Of a stretch of 64,000 nucleotides of DNA, positions 11,921 to 23,223 are shown one piece after another; position 1 is the stretch's first letter; each line of letters begins with the position of its first letter. Location of the stretch: contig JAPEVF010000014.1 of assembly GCA_029747585.1 (NCBI GenBank), positions 140,560-204,559 of the forward strand, in the 5' to 3' direction. Both the position numbers and the translations under genes were made by a program. The notes below the pieces were generated by a model. The model was given only the letters and a program-made list of their open reading frames with translations, ran no database searches and was not told the DNA's origin. Source of the DNA: Pleurotus djamor. Lineage: Eukaryota; Basidiomycota; Agaricomycetes; Agaricales; Pleurotaceae.

Positions 11921-12718
11921 TCATATTTCCTTCTTTATCTTCACATACTCGACCGTCCCCTTACAAAACTTTTCCCCGAACCATCGGAAGCCCTTCTTCT
12001 CGTACCATCCGAGCGCACTTGTCCTAGAATCGCACCAAAGGACGATATTCTCGAAATTTCTCGACGATCTGGAGTTTTCATCAGTCTCATTTATTCCACC
12101 GCCCCTCGATAATTGAGTCGACGATGGGATGGAGGAGACGAGACGTGCACGAGCATCTGCCGACGCGTACTCGAGTAATCCCGATCCAATTCCACGTCCT
12201 TGATACTGGACATCACAAGCAAATTTGCGGAATCGAAGCATTCGAGTAGGTACTTCAACTCTTTCTTCGGGTTCACCTGTTTCATCATCAAGGGAATGAA
12301 CAGGATATGATTCCACGAAGAAGGATATCACCGCGGCAAGAGTTTCCTCCTCCGCGTTCCCTCCACTCCCTCCAGGAGATTCTATGGCCGCAGGTATTCC
12401 AGTTCCATGAGTTGTAGGGAGGAACGCGCCGTAATGCCACCCAAGGTCGTCTTCAGGTAACAAAACGTGTGAGATCGGTGCGTCAGGCCATAAAACGGAA
12501 TGTCTGAGAGGGATGGTTTGGGTGGGTTGGATTTGGCGGAAAGAGATGGATGATGATATGGTGTCTTCGCGCGCGCGAGGCCGCGAAGTGGTTTCCTCCA
12601 TGGCAGGAGGTAGCAAGGAAGGAGGAAAGAGCGGGTTCTGAGCGGGTTCTGAGCAGTAAGAGCGGAGATAAGATAAGATAATCGCAGGTGGCAGTGTAAC
12701 GTAGGGTGCTGGCAGCAT
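11921..12718 (-). CDS. GNAT-family N-acetyltransferase
   Basis: Single-exon frame of 265 residues; a second possible start (MEETTSRPR) lies at 12601. The GNAT fold is supported by FRQIQP at the beginning of the domain, a central strand and loop RKFACDVQYQGRGIGSGLLE with the acetyl-CoA pyrophosphate-binding Q/R-x-x-G-x-G/A motif (QYQGRGIG), and the C-terminal LGWYEKKGF motif typical of these enzymes. The acceptor is unknown. The upstream start abuts a truncated SET gene at 12721, so the first 39 residues may come from a new junction, and the 12601 start may be the ancestral one. A decayed copy of its middle lies just downstream. Confidence 0.85.
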   Translation of the reverse strand: MLPAPYVTLPPAIILSYLRSYCSEPAQNPLFPPSLLPPAMEETTSRPRAREDTISSSISFRQIQPTQTIPLRHSVLWPDAPISHVLLPEDDLGWHYGAFLPTTHGTGIPAAIESPGGSGGNAEEETLAAVISFFVESYPVHSLDDETGEPEERVEVPTRMLRFRKFACDVQYQGRGIGSGLLEYASADARARLVSSIPSSTQLSRGGGINETDENSRSSRNFENIVLWCDSRTSALGWYEKKGFRWFGEKFCKGTVEYVKIKKEI

Positions 12719-12720
12719 TG

Positions 12721-13841
12721 TCAGGTGGTGTTCGGCGAACAGCTGAATATAAGAAAGTTGAAGAGGTGTGAGTGAGTAAAGGATCCGTGCAAAGAGGGAA
12801 GTAGGAGGCTACCTATGGTTGATCCGCGAGAGGTCGTTGAATACTGCACTGTATGGTAAACCATGATCTGAGGGGGGGTTAACGTCCAGCTGAAGCCAAT
12901 ATGATAGAGAGCTCTCACCTGAGACTCCATTATTGGCAAACTTCATCATAAACCCGTTCATCCTCAACCTCCCAAAAATAGGCCCACTTGTTTCCTTGTG
13001 TGCGTGACAATCATGCAGCGCCATATACTACCTTCGTTTCGTCTTGCCTATCCTTCCCATAGCCACTTATAGAACCCTCTCCTCAATATCCCAGCTAGCA
13101 TTCTTCACCCCGCGTTCCCGGGCCTCTCCAATCTGCATAGGTACAAACTTCCGAGTCCTTTCCTGGGGATCCGCTTGATAGTATGCCCTCCTTGTGTATG
13201 TGGACGTGGCATTGGTTGAGGGAAGCCAGGGGCATCGAGGAGGAGGGCTTTATCGTGCATGGAGAGGAAGATGCATTCGGTTTGACCATCCATGAGATCG
13301 GTGGGGTAGCCGGATTGGGGTTGGGTAGTGTAGATGCGAGCTTCCTGAGGCGGTATGTCTAGTGGACCTGTCGTTGCGACCATGGCGCTTGGAGCGGTTG
13401 TGGGATGGCTCATGAGGACGTGAAAGGTACCTGTGGATCGGAGAGATCAGCAGGTAGGACGTAAAGAAAACGTTGATCTAACAGCGTACCAATGTCCTGT
13501 AAGTTGGCTTGTGCAGCAGAAGAGGGCGATTTTTTTTGAGCTTACTCGCAGCAGCCTTAGCTGCTGCTGCTGATTTGCCTTTGATATTCGTTTTCCCTAA
13601 GATGTTTGCGAGATATTCTTCGACTGCGATGACCATCAGTCGACATGGGAAGGTAGAAGGACTACATATTGCTTACAAGCTTCGACCCAACTTCGACCAG
13701 TTCCTCGGAATCGACAACGCTCCTTGTGTTTGCCTTGTTAGCTGGCAATGTTTTACCATCTAGGCAGTGATCTATCAGATAAAATAAGGCGATATGAAGT
13801 GGTCCAAATGCATACGCACCACTTTGCAGAGTACCGTTCAT
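12721..13841 (-). pseudogene. truncated and decayed SET-family gene
   Basis: Reading leftwards, a first exon (MNGTLQS, then a GTGCGT donor at 13841-13820) matches the 28-base first exon of the neighbouring SET-A gene. A second piece at about 13,650-13,560 resembles the N-terminal EEYLA segment. At 13,413-13,150 the family signature is clear (YTTQPQSGYPTDLMDGQTEC, then PGFPQPMPRP). The SET core from GMIA to the ERM helix is lost or scrambled, with stops around 13,050. YMALHDCHAH and FNDLSRINH follow, and the copy ends inside SCSPN at 12721, three bases from the GNAT start codon. The post-SET region is missing. It is a remnant and unlikely to be active. Confidence 0.85.
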
Positions 13842-14599
13842 CGTGGTGACCGCACTTTCTAGTTACCCCTCCGATGACGGCTCAGAGGTCGTGCTGGTGC
13901 GCTAGCAAGGCCTGAGTTCGTCTTTATCCATATCTTTACCCATCGAAGGAGGCAACTTCGTGGGTTCGCATCACATGAGAATCCCATAAATACGAAGACG
14001 AGTGTTGAACAAAGCTAAATTTGGATGGATCAATACCACGTTCTCATATGACTTGATAGCGGCATGGATGGCAATGGTAGGGATAGTAAGCGGATCGACT
14101 CGACTCCGAGGCCTCGGAGAGTGGATGGTTGTTGGTCCAGTTTCAGTTTTCAAACCTCGAGTCCCTAAACCGGCTCCTATAGTCAGGGTCATGTGATATG
14201 CTAAGCGACGGAAGTTACTCTCAACGACGTCTACTCAACTCGACTCGTCACTCGGCTGTGTATTCTGCCAACCTCAGAGCTACAAATCTGATTCCTGGTG
14301 CTTGGACTACCATACTGGCGCCGCTCAACAACGTCAAAACCTCACGGCGCCCCTGGCTTCTTCTAGACTCTCTGTATCAAAACATGATACATCGTGTTTC
14401 TTTGTCTCGACGGTCGGGTCATGAGAACTTCAAAGATATTTTCCGCATCTTAAATTGGTGCGTAGAACGTCGCTCTATCGTTTGTCCATCAGAACTAAGC
14501 TTTTTATAGATTTCCGAGGAGGAGGGAATGGACGCCCCGCACGCCACTCTCTGTTGAAAGCGTGAATACAGATAAGGGATACATAAGGCCTTAAGGAGG
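13842..14599. other. intergenic region between two SET remnants
   Basis: Open frames exist on both strands between 13,971 and 14,509, but none shows a family I know. No repeat structure was noticed. Confidence 0.35.
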
Positions 14600-15090
14600 C
14601 AACCTGTTGGTGAGTATCTTCGTGCTGGGGCATTGGTTGTTGCGCTGATTCTTCGTCAGAAAGCCTGAGAATGGGCGATATCATGACTTGAGGGGTGAAC
14701 GAGAAGACGAGGAATACCTTGGAGTCGTAGGAGCTTCAGATCCACTGTGTGTAGTGTTCATCGTCGTCTGAGACGTCTTACTGACAGTAGCTGCGCTAGT
14801 CAACCACTTTCTCGCTTGGAATCGGAAGAGAGTCAAGACCAAGATCAGAGGCAAGAACAGATTGGGCCCCGGTCACCTTGGATCGCAGATGGCCTGAGTA
14901 GTCGGACGAGGCAGATGTGTAGTCATTGGCAAACGTTGCTGCTGCTGGAGGTGCGTACTCCGTCCCTTTTGGTTCACACAATCCGCTTAGCCACTTGAAA
15001 AGGACAATGATCTACTCTTTACGCGGGGCACGCATCCTACTGGAAGCCCAAAAGAACATTCCTAAGGGCGGTTGGGTCGTTTCGTGCTTC
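14600..15090 (+). pseudogene. remnant of a SET-B-like gene, 5' part
   Basis: Nucleotide similarity to exons 2-4 of the intact SET-B gene at 59,540-60,020 is visible in order: GAAAGCCTGAGAATGGGCGA with GAGAGCCTGAAGCTGGGCGA, ACGAGGAAT..CTTGGAGTC with ACGAGGAATGGCCTAGAGTC, CGGTCACCTTGGATCGCAGATGG with the equivalent CTTCGACCGCAGATGG, and AAGAACATTCCTAAGGGCGG with AAGAACATCCCCAAAGGCGG. Stops and frame changes interrupt it (for example TGA at about 14,690). Nothing after the N-terminal quarter of the protein is recognisable. It is therefore a second, independent SET remnant, on the opposite strand to the one at 12.7-13.8 kb. Confidence 0.75.
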
Positions 15091-15406
15091 TGAAGCACAG
15101 TGCATGGACATTGGCTCTCAAGATTTCAGCCCTGTGACCGTCATGGACGTTCAAACCGGAAAACCCAGTGTATCCCCCCTCTCTGTGCGACACAATTCAA
15201 ATACTCAATTCTCCCCCACTCTCGCAAACCTTTCCTCGCCTCAGACCACCACCGCGATCGTCATTCGACAACCCCCTGCGCAATGAAGTTTGCGCGTAAG
15301 CGCTGAAGCGCTGAACTTCCCTCCTCTACCTCCTGAAGTTAAACGAAGAGGAGGATTGTGATCATTTCAAGCTGTGGTTGTTTCCGGACGGCTCCCATAG
15401 CGTCCT

Positions 15407-16530
15407 TTGATTCCCCTTGACGAAGCCTCGGTGTGGTCGGCGGGAATTAGGACTGGCTGTCAAACTTGCGGAGATGAGCAAGCAGTGCGTCGGATACGTC
15501 AGGCGTGGAGGAGGATGTTGATAATAGGAGCTGTTCGTTGGGACACAAATCGGTATATAATGGCGATGAACACCACCAGAATGCCTACAACCGTAACCCC
15601 CATGTCCCACCAACCTTGTGAACACGGATGGGAGGCTGAGCCAGCCCACTCTGCGTGGATCCCTTTCCACCGGAAATGCCTCGAACGGAATCACGCACAC
15701 AATATTGGCGATATTATAAACATCGGTGACACACTGCGAAGCGAAACCTGCCATCTAGTGCTGACGAATTGCCGTTTGGTCGTACGGCCTGAAATGGGGG
15801 ACGTATTCGAGCAGCTCATGTTATCTTCTTCCAACATGGTTAATCCAATTCGAGGGCATCGCTTAGAGGGGCCCTCGGGATCTGGTGAGTCGACAACTCG
15901 TTACCTCATCACTCAGATACTAAAGTCATTTATTTCTTCAAGGAAAGTCGGCTATGCTTATATTCATCATGTCGACGCTCATCCAGCAGCGCAAGACATT
16001 CCTCTACTTCAATTTCGTGGGCACGATATTTCTCATCTCCCCTGAGGGTGTATACACACGCCCAACATTTGACGGGTACGAAACTTGCCTGAAACCTCTG
16101 CATTCACCAGACTCCCCGCGACCTTGGGTACTTATTGATGCGCCTAAAAATGGATATGTCGATTTTCCACTCGAGCTTTTGGCACCCGAGCTGTTCCCTG
16201 TCTACGCTGCGTCGGTGTTGTGCTTCGGCTTCAACCACGAGGTACTCCTTAACAGTAATGACTTATTGCCACTTGTCATGAAGCCATGGAATCGTAGGGA
16301 GCTGCAGAAGTATCTGTGAGTAGGCTCGCGAGGCTTTGATATCGTCAAATCCTCATGCTTAAATTAGAGCCAAACTCGTTCTGATCCACAGACGACGCGT
16401 CAGACCTAGCAAGTTTTCAGAGGCGTATGTCAAATTTGGCCCCGATGATCGTGATATTATGAGGTCTTTGTGTAAAGCACAAAAGGGAAAGCGCAGAGAA
16501 GATGGACGTTTAATCTTAAAGCTCGGATGA
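15407..16530 (+). CDS. Crinkler-like P-loop NTPase, start uncertain
   Basis: Three exons are supported: up to 15884, 15943-16315 and 16392-16530. The spliced product carries the motif LEGPSGSGKSAMLIF, where the intron falls inside the Walker A loop. YFNFVGTIFLISPEGVY and PRPWVLIDAPKNG (Walker B-like) follow, then MKPWNRRELQKYL and KFSEAYVKFGPDDRDIM. This order resembles the NTPase-like domain of Crinkler (CRN) family proteins of fungi and oomycetes: a preceding VRPEM segment, a P-loop, VLIDAP, and a W-x-x-x-EL helix before FGP. The upstream 5' end is open to 15407, but the first real exon is not clear; ATG 15794 is another candidate. No nuclease part is visible, so it may be incomplete. Confidence 0.6.
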
Positions 16531-16672
16531 TAGATAATGTGGCTGGTGAGGACGGGAAGGAGACGGAGGAGGTACTAACTTATCTACTAGTGCATGGCCA
16601 TTTGTTATTATATCGTAATTGTACTCTATTCCATAGGCCTGAGTCCGTGGCCTCAATATCCTATTGCTCGTG

Positions 16673-18240
16673 CTAAAAGTCCATGTCATTATGCCCGTCC
16701 CAGCGAACGGCAACATTCCGAGATATCATGTCCATCTGCCACTGAGAAACCTTGCATTTCTGGATTTCAAACAAGCGAATGTGGCATCCCGCCGAGCTCA
16801 AGCTCCTAAAAAAACGCGTGGAGGGAGTTCCCATCCACGAGAGACCAGTCAACCTCAGCAAAGGAGACAACTTCCAAAGTATCCACTTTGAGGCTACTGG
16901 AAAGCGCCGGTTCTAGATGCGAGAGGACGACGAGTAGTGTGGATGGTTTCAGGTGCGTGAACTTGAGATGCTTTAGGTTCTTAAAAGAGAAGAACAGGTG
17001 TAGCCACACGGGAGAAACGCTGCGCTCATTGAACGTTACATGCTCCTCGATCGTCAGCGCCGTCACCGAAGACAATGAAAAATGCGATTTCCATAGTTGG
17101 CTGGATTCGTAGATGTCTAAGATGCTGAAAGGAAAGCGCAGCAAAAGGAATGGCTCGAGATCATCCACAGGGAATAGGATAATTTCGTGGAAGGAGTTTT
17201 CGATGTTGGTAAGGGTGATTCTGTCGATCACTTTTGATGGTCTTGCGGACGCGAGCTTGGTGCAAAGCGCCCGAAAGTTGGAGAGTACGGCGTCTGTGGT
17301 GACTTCGGGGCTATAGCCTTGAAACATCCCATAGATTTGAGTACATTTGGGTATATCAAGCAAGCCAAACAGCTGCGATCCGGCGACATTTGAGGCGTCG
17401 ATGTGGAGGCTCTTCAGCGCTGAGAGGGAGACTTTTGACACCCCATCTTCTCGCGGCTCATGGCCAAGTTGTCCCCGAACAAGGAGCTTTTCGAGGTTTG
17501 GTGTGCTGCGAAGGAAGGTTGTAAGCCAGGATACGGTCAAGTCATTGCAGCAGACTGCAAGCTCCGCCAACGAGGGGATTGGGGCGGAGTCGGAGGGAAT
17601 CAGGATATCTACCAGCTCGAGGTAGCGAAGGGAAGGCATGGCTGACCAGCGGACCTGGGAGTCGACTTGGAGGGTGTCATTGATAAGGAGGACGTTTTCG
17701 AGGCCGGAATAAATTTTAAGAGTACGAAGTGCTGGTAGGTGCATTTCATCCATCATGCCAAGCAGTGTCTAGATGGTCAGGTTCATCATCATGAACCAAC
17801 ACGGAGAGCTCCGCCAGACGGTGACTTCTCCACATAACTTCAGTAGCGGTAGCCCAAAAGCCATCTTCGCCAATGTGCTGAGAGTATAATGGACAATGCA
17901 AGTGCAACGGCACCCTGCCTGAGTAGTGTAGCATTCTAAAGCATATGGGGAAGTTGTCCATGGATATCAACGCCCAGAAACGTGGGGTATTCTTGATAAC
18001 GCTTCACCACCGATCACAGACAACTAAAACATTGGTCCAGCTACTCGCGTGGAAATCCTCCCCATAGCTTCGGAGTGTCACTTCCTCCTTGTAAGTCACA
18101 AGTATGAGGGAAAGTATCTCGTCGGGGAGTTTGTTAATTCGGCTGTAGGTGTTTCGAAGCGTTTTCAAACGATGAAGTGCGGCTTCATGATGGGCGATTT
18201 GAGCATCAATTTCTGCCAGGGCTTCAGATTCAGGAAGCAT
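16673..18240 (-). pseudogene. F-box/leucine-rich protein gene with three frame breaks
   Basis: Reading leftwards, the N-terminus has the coiled-coil plus F-box pattern common in mushrooms (ALAEIDAQIAHHEAALHRLK, then INKLPDEILSLIL). Next come a stretch with TPRFWALISMD and a long leucine-rich region (LRYLELVDILIP, LAELAVCCNDL, ALKSLHIDAS). The breaks are an in-frame TGA at 18004-18006, a one-base shift near 17,750 between LDTA and GMMDEM, and a run of seven A at 16808-16814 that moves the last 60 residues out of frame. Six A would repair the last one. Such proteins normally act as substrate receptors of SCF ubiquitin ligases. The right-arm copy lacks the 5' half, so no intact copy is visible. 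Confidence 0.75.
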
Positions 18241-18537
18241 AATGAATGACCCTAGTATCGCGCGTCAGATAATGATGAAAGCATACGAAGCAAGAATCTG
18301 ACTGTGGCAAGAGTTTGGGTATGAAGACCGGGAGTAAGACAAGAGTCTGGGTAGAGCCTCGGAACTTGATTGTCACAGGCTCACAGTGTCGTGACCTGTT
18401 ATGCGACGCGACAATGTAGTCACGCTTTCTGTCCTAGGCTTGAACTTGACAATTTTACACCGATTTAGTATCCGACTGGTCGGAGCATTACACTGGTGGC
18501 AGTGGTGTACTATTCATTGGCCAAACTCATAGCACGT

Positions 18538-20307
18538 TCACTTCTTTGGCTTTGCTTTCCCCTTCGTCTTGATAGCAGTACGGAGCGCGCCCGCCGCACC
18601 TCTTTCCCTCGCATTTCTGATCGCAGCAACATCCGCAACGACACCCACATCCGCACTCTTCATCCCTCGAAGACTATCCAAGGTCCTCCTCCTCTGCAGC
18701 CACTTCTTACACTCCTCTTCTTGACCAAGCACCAAGTACGTGCACGCAATGCTATGCAGGATAATCGGGTACCGAACATGAGCTTGTTGCCCTTCAGCGT
18801 TGGCAAACGCGAGCAAATCTAAAGCCTCTCTCAAGATATGCTCGCCGGATTTTGTGGGTGAGGTGTTGTAGGCGAACTCCATGACGTCGCGAGCGTTGTC
18901 TTGGACAGCGTTCATCCGTGTTAGGAAGGAGTTGGGGCTCGAGCAGGCTTTGCAGGTGCAGTTGATACCATAGGTGAGGAGCGTTCGCTTTCGGTCGGCG
19001 TAGGATAGGGAGATATCCATGTAGGTCGTAGTTATCTCTTCTCCCTTTTTGATGGTTCTCAACGCGTAGCATTGACGCGAAAAGGTTTGGGGAGACCATG
19101 ACATTGCCGCGTTGGGCGAGCAACTAAACCAAGACAACTTGTACGTTAGATATCACGCTGGGAGGTCGCGAAGAGGTAGTGTACGACGAACCTATGGTTG
19201 AGCCTTGAAAGGTTGTCGAAAACGCTACTGTATACAGCGCCATTTTCTAGAGAAGGTCATCATTGGGATTTCGTACATTGAACGAGAAGGATGACACTGG
19301 ATTGGGCTCACCTGGTGCGCCATTTGCAAAGGTAATCTGGAACCCATTCGTCCTCATCCTCCCAAAAAGCGGCCCACTCGTCCCTTCATGTGCATGACAA
19401 TCATGCAAGGCCATATACCTCCTCCTCGTCTTCTCATCCATCCTCTCGAACGCTTGTTGCAGCACCTCCTCTTCAGTATCATAACTCGACTTCTGCACCA
19501 TAATCCCAAGTGCCTTCGCGTTCTTCATCTCCATAGGCTTGTCACCAGGCTTCATTTGCGGAACAGTCCCGAAGAGAACGGCGCTTGAGATAAGGAGGGC
19601 ACGTTCAGCGACGATCAGCTCTCCGAACTCGAAGTCGCGTGTGGCGATCATCCCAAGGCCTTTACCGGGGACTTCTTTGATAATGAATCCGCCGGGAAGT
19701 CGAGGGCGTGGGAGAGGTTGGGGGTATCCGGGTGCATTGACGATAAGGCCTTTGTCGTGCATGGATAGTAGGACACATTCGGTCTGACCGTCGATGGAAT
19801 CGATGCTAGGGCGACCGGTTTGGGGCTGTGTGGTGTAGATACGAGACCGAGTGGTCAGACCACTGCCTGTACCCGGCAATGCCAGTCCGATTGGAGCCGT
19901 GCGTGGGTCGTTGGGTAGATGAGAGTAGGGACCTATAGAGGAGGAGGTCAACATGGATGAACGATGATGATGGAGTGAGTATACGAACCAAGAAATCCTT
20001 GCGACGGTTGTGTAGACTTGCTTGAAGTACTTTGCGCCACCGAAGGCGATGGTGTCAATGACGGAGGACCTCTACTGATGGGTTTTCCAGTAATTTCGGC
20101 GAGGTAATTTTCAACTAGTTGCTAAGGTCAGACGAATCGAAACAAAGAGAGATAAAGACCCGTTACAAGCAATGACAAGCTCCTGAGAGTCAACCACATT
20201 TTCCCCTGGTAAGACCGTTATCTCTGAAAAGAAGAAAAGTCAAGCTAACCATTCACGAACAACCGTAAAATGTACTTACCACTCTGCAAGGACGTTTTCG
20301 TCGCCAT
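18538..20307 (-). CDS. SET-domain protein, SET-A left copy
   Basis: SMYD-like SET-domain protein without a MYND finger, predicted lysine methyltransferase. The first exon starts at 20307 (MATKTSLQS) and the last ends at 18538; six exons as in the right copy. The order is: N-terminal segment FENYLAEITGKP; family signature YTTQPQTGRP, DGQTECVLLS, PGYPQPLPRP; first SET half GKGLGMIATRDFEFGE; helical insert; RRYMALHDCHAHEGTSGPLF; NHSCSPNA split by an intron; GEEITTTYMD; post-SET CTCKAC; and a helical C-terminus with a Lys-rich end. The NHSC and GEE..Y residues are kept, so activity is plausible. The last exon differs from the right copy at 4 of 199 residues. It is transcribed convergently toward the broken F-box gene. 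Confidence 0.9.
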
Positions 20308-20823
20308 TAGTACGATCGGGTGGTCAGAAGAGCTGTCGATGAGGGCACGAGCTCGAGAACCCCATCACTGCGTCACGAGCCGCAAAGCCTTTTATCCACT
20401 TCGCATCGAGTCAAGTGACGTCTTGCAAAAATTCAACGTTGCATGGGGACACCCGAGAAGCTTCAGAGATTGGCTGGGGAAGCGCGAAGGTTGGGTGGCT
20501 TCAGACAAAGCTTAAATTTGAGGCGCGATGGCAAGATGCTGCTTTGTTCATGACGGATCGTAAGCCGAGATAGAATACACAAGATGTGAGGTGGAAGTCG
20601 ACCTGGGATAGTAAGCAATGCTTCGAGAAACGAGGAAACAACAGAGAAACGAAGAAGTGATTGGCATGAATGTTTGAACGAATATCTCAGGCGCTCAAGC
20701 TCAGCAACCCAAGGGCGTGGTGATAAGGCCCAAGGTAATACAAAATGCATTTGTTGTTTTCTCGAGCATACTGTGCTGATGAAGATGCATCTGGGGAAAG
20801 GATTGTCCCCTCACGCCAGGGAA

Positions 20824-22693
20824 TCATGATGCTGGTTCGGGAGAGGGAGGACATTCACTGTCAGAGTCGTCGCCTTGCTCCTCCTCTTCCCCGTCATCCT
20901 CTTCCCTCTCCGGCAACTTCCTCCCCGACTTCTCCATAGCCTGCTTCAGTTTCTCCAAATCCCTGTCCATCTCCTCCTCCCACTCCAACCCATTATTCTC
21001 ATCAATCCTCACCCTCATCGAGAACAACTGATTCGCAGCACCCCACTCCCCAAGCACATAATACACACACGCGAGCCCATAAACCAACTTCTTATACGCA
21101 GGATGCGCATGCTGCCCTTCATTGACGAGCGTAATCATCAACTGCTGCATGGGAATGAGGAGGAGGTTATCAGAAAAAGCGGGGTTGGACGCCCATTTGA
21201 TGATAGCGGGGAAGTTGTCCTTGACGTTGTTGAGTTTGGTTAGGTAGGAATGAGGGTTGGTGCAGGCGGTGCAGGTGCAGGTGATGCGGTACCCCTGGAG
21301 GAGGGATTTGCGTTCGGCGTAGGGGGTGGTCATGCCAATGTATGTCGTGGTGATTTCTTCGCCTTTGGCAATAGGTCTCGCTGCGTAGCATTGCCGTGAA
21401 AGCGATGCGTAGTGCCACGTAGAGTAGGTATTCGGGCTACAGCTGGAGGGGGAGCGTCAGCAACGGAGGTCGAGCATATCAGCGAGATGTTCTAGTTACC
21501 TGTGGTTGATTCGCGATAGGTAATTGAAAACGGCGGTGTACCAGACTGTCCCTTCTGAAATGACGAAGAATTAGCAAGGCATGCGATCAAAGGTAAACTC
21601 AAACGCACTTGGGTACTCCGCGGAAGAGAAGATCCCATACCCATTCGTCCTCACCCGACCCAGCAACGGTCCACTTGTCCCTTCATCGGCATGACAGTCA
21701 TGCAACGCCATGAACTGTCCCCTCGCACGCTCATTCATCCTAATCAACGCTTGCTGGATAGTCGACTCCTGCTCGTCGATGCTATCCTGAAACCCTTCCC
21801 TAAACTCCTCCGTCATCTCTCTAATATTCGTAGGAATCTTCTTTCCCTTCACCGCATCCTTGTCCATGTATCCTCGCACAAGTGATGTAGTGATGAGCAG
21901 CGGCCGTTCGCTGCAAATCAACTCCCCAAACTTGATATCCCTCGCCGCGACCATACCAAGCCCCATGCCAGGGACTTCTCGGATGACGAACGCGCCAGGG
22001 TTTCGAGGGCGGGGGATAGCTTGGGGGAATCCAGGCGTGTTGAGGATTTGAGCTTTGTCCCGCATGGAGAGGAGGATACATTCCGTTTGGCCGTCCAACA
22101 TGTCGGTGAGGTAGCCAGATTGAGGTTGGGAAGTTATGATACGGCCGCCTTTGGGGATGTTCTTATCGTTCGTAGGAGCTGTGGCGGGGTCGATGTCCAA
22201 CAAGGCATAATGAGTGGTCGATTTGACTAGTTTTAGTTGGGTAAGTAGGTTGAAGCATGTAATTAGGAGGGTGGACGTACTTTTACCGGCAGCGAGTGCT
22301 GCCTGAGACTCCGCATTGAACTTGTCCGCCTGATCCTGCCATCTGCGGTCGAAGGTGAGCGACCGAGGGCCAACTTGTCTCTGCTTCTCTTTCTTCTTCT
22401 CGGTAGGCGGGTATTGCATCATAGACGGATTCAAGTCCGTGATAGACATCTCCGATAACCTGGCAAGAAAGTCGTCGACTATCTCAGTTGGTCAGTACGA
22501 CATCTCAGACCACGACTTGCACTACTCACAGAGATTATGGAGCTCCTCCGACTCTAATCCATTCCTCGTTTTGTCAATCATCTCCTGCGTCATGATATCG
22601 CCCAGTTTCAGGCTCTCTAACGAGAAGTCAGCCCAGGATAAGAACTCCATGACAAGGATACATACCAACGGGTCGACTACTCGTGCTCGCCAT
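20824..22693 (-). CDS. SET-domain protein, SET-B left copy
   Basis: Six-exon gene of the same family, starting at 22693 (MASTSSRPV) and ending at 20824. Visible parts are the N-terminal helix ESLKLGEIMTQEMIDKTRNG, a charged KKKEKQRQ segment, the signature TSQPQSGYLTDMLDGQTEC, PGFPQAIPRP, GMGLGMVAARDIKFGELICS, FMALHDCHADEGTSGPLLG, NHSCSPN, GEEITTTY and post-SET CTCTAC. A C-terminal domain follows, with an acidic end (EREEDDGEEEEQGDDSD). The last 169 residues differ from the right copy at five positions. A TATATAAAT box lies upstream on the minus strand near 22,775. It is divergent from SET-C across a 2-kb region. Confidence 0.9.
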
Positions 22694-23150
22694 TGCATCT
22701 GACTCTGATGAGGGTCGCTTGCGGGGCATGGGTAATGGTTTCGTTCGTCCTCCCTAGCCCCCATGTGTATTTATATATCGAACAATGGGAATCTACAAAG
22801 AGCTTAATTCTGATAGAAGGTAGAAGAACGTGGCTTGACGGACCGCTGTGAGGATATGAAGGATACCTTTGACCTTTGATGTGACTCGAATATCGAGACA
22901 AAGGAACGCGAAGATGTCATGGCCTCGTGGGTCCATCCAAGATGAGACAAAGGGTTCGGAATGGAGAGTTTCGAAGAGAGTGCACTAGTCCTTGATGTCA
23001 GGGTTTGTGATTGTTGGATTGGCAGCGAGGTAAGTAAACGTTGAAAACGTTGAAACGTTGAAGACCGAAGAGTGAAGCGGGCAAGTTGAAGAAGCGGGAT
23101 GGGGAAGAGCTCGAAATTCCGAATCGCGTATCACCTGACCATTTCACAGG

Positions 23151-23192
23151 GGCTCGGTCAGTGCCCAGGGGGGCTCGGTCAGTGCCCAGGGG
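23151..23192 (+). repeat. two perfect 21-base tandem units, G-rich
   Basis: GGCTCGGTCAGTGCCCAGGGG occurs twice in direct succession and is followed by the near-palindrome GGCCCGGGGCCCC. The right arm (about 58,965-59,000) has only one unit, so this is an expansion or contraction since the arms separated. Confidence 0.85.
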
Positions 23193-23223
23193 GGCCCGGG
23201 GCCCCGAGGTTCGTTCTGCCCAC

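Noticed and set aside
7924..12718. Secondary-metabolite cluster (P450, acetyltransferase, OYE)
   Set aside because: No polyketide synthase, peptide synthetase, terpene synthase or prenyltransferase is present, and the OYE is far away.
13940..13990. tRNA-like GGGTTCGCATCAC
   Set aside because: No matching acceptor, D or anticodon stems upstream; a chance T-loop-like string.
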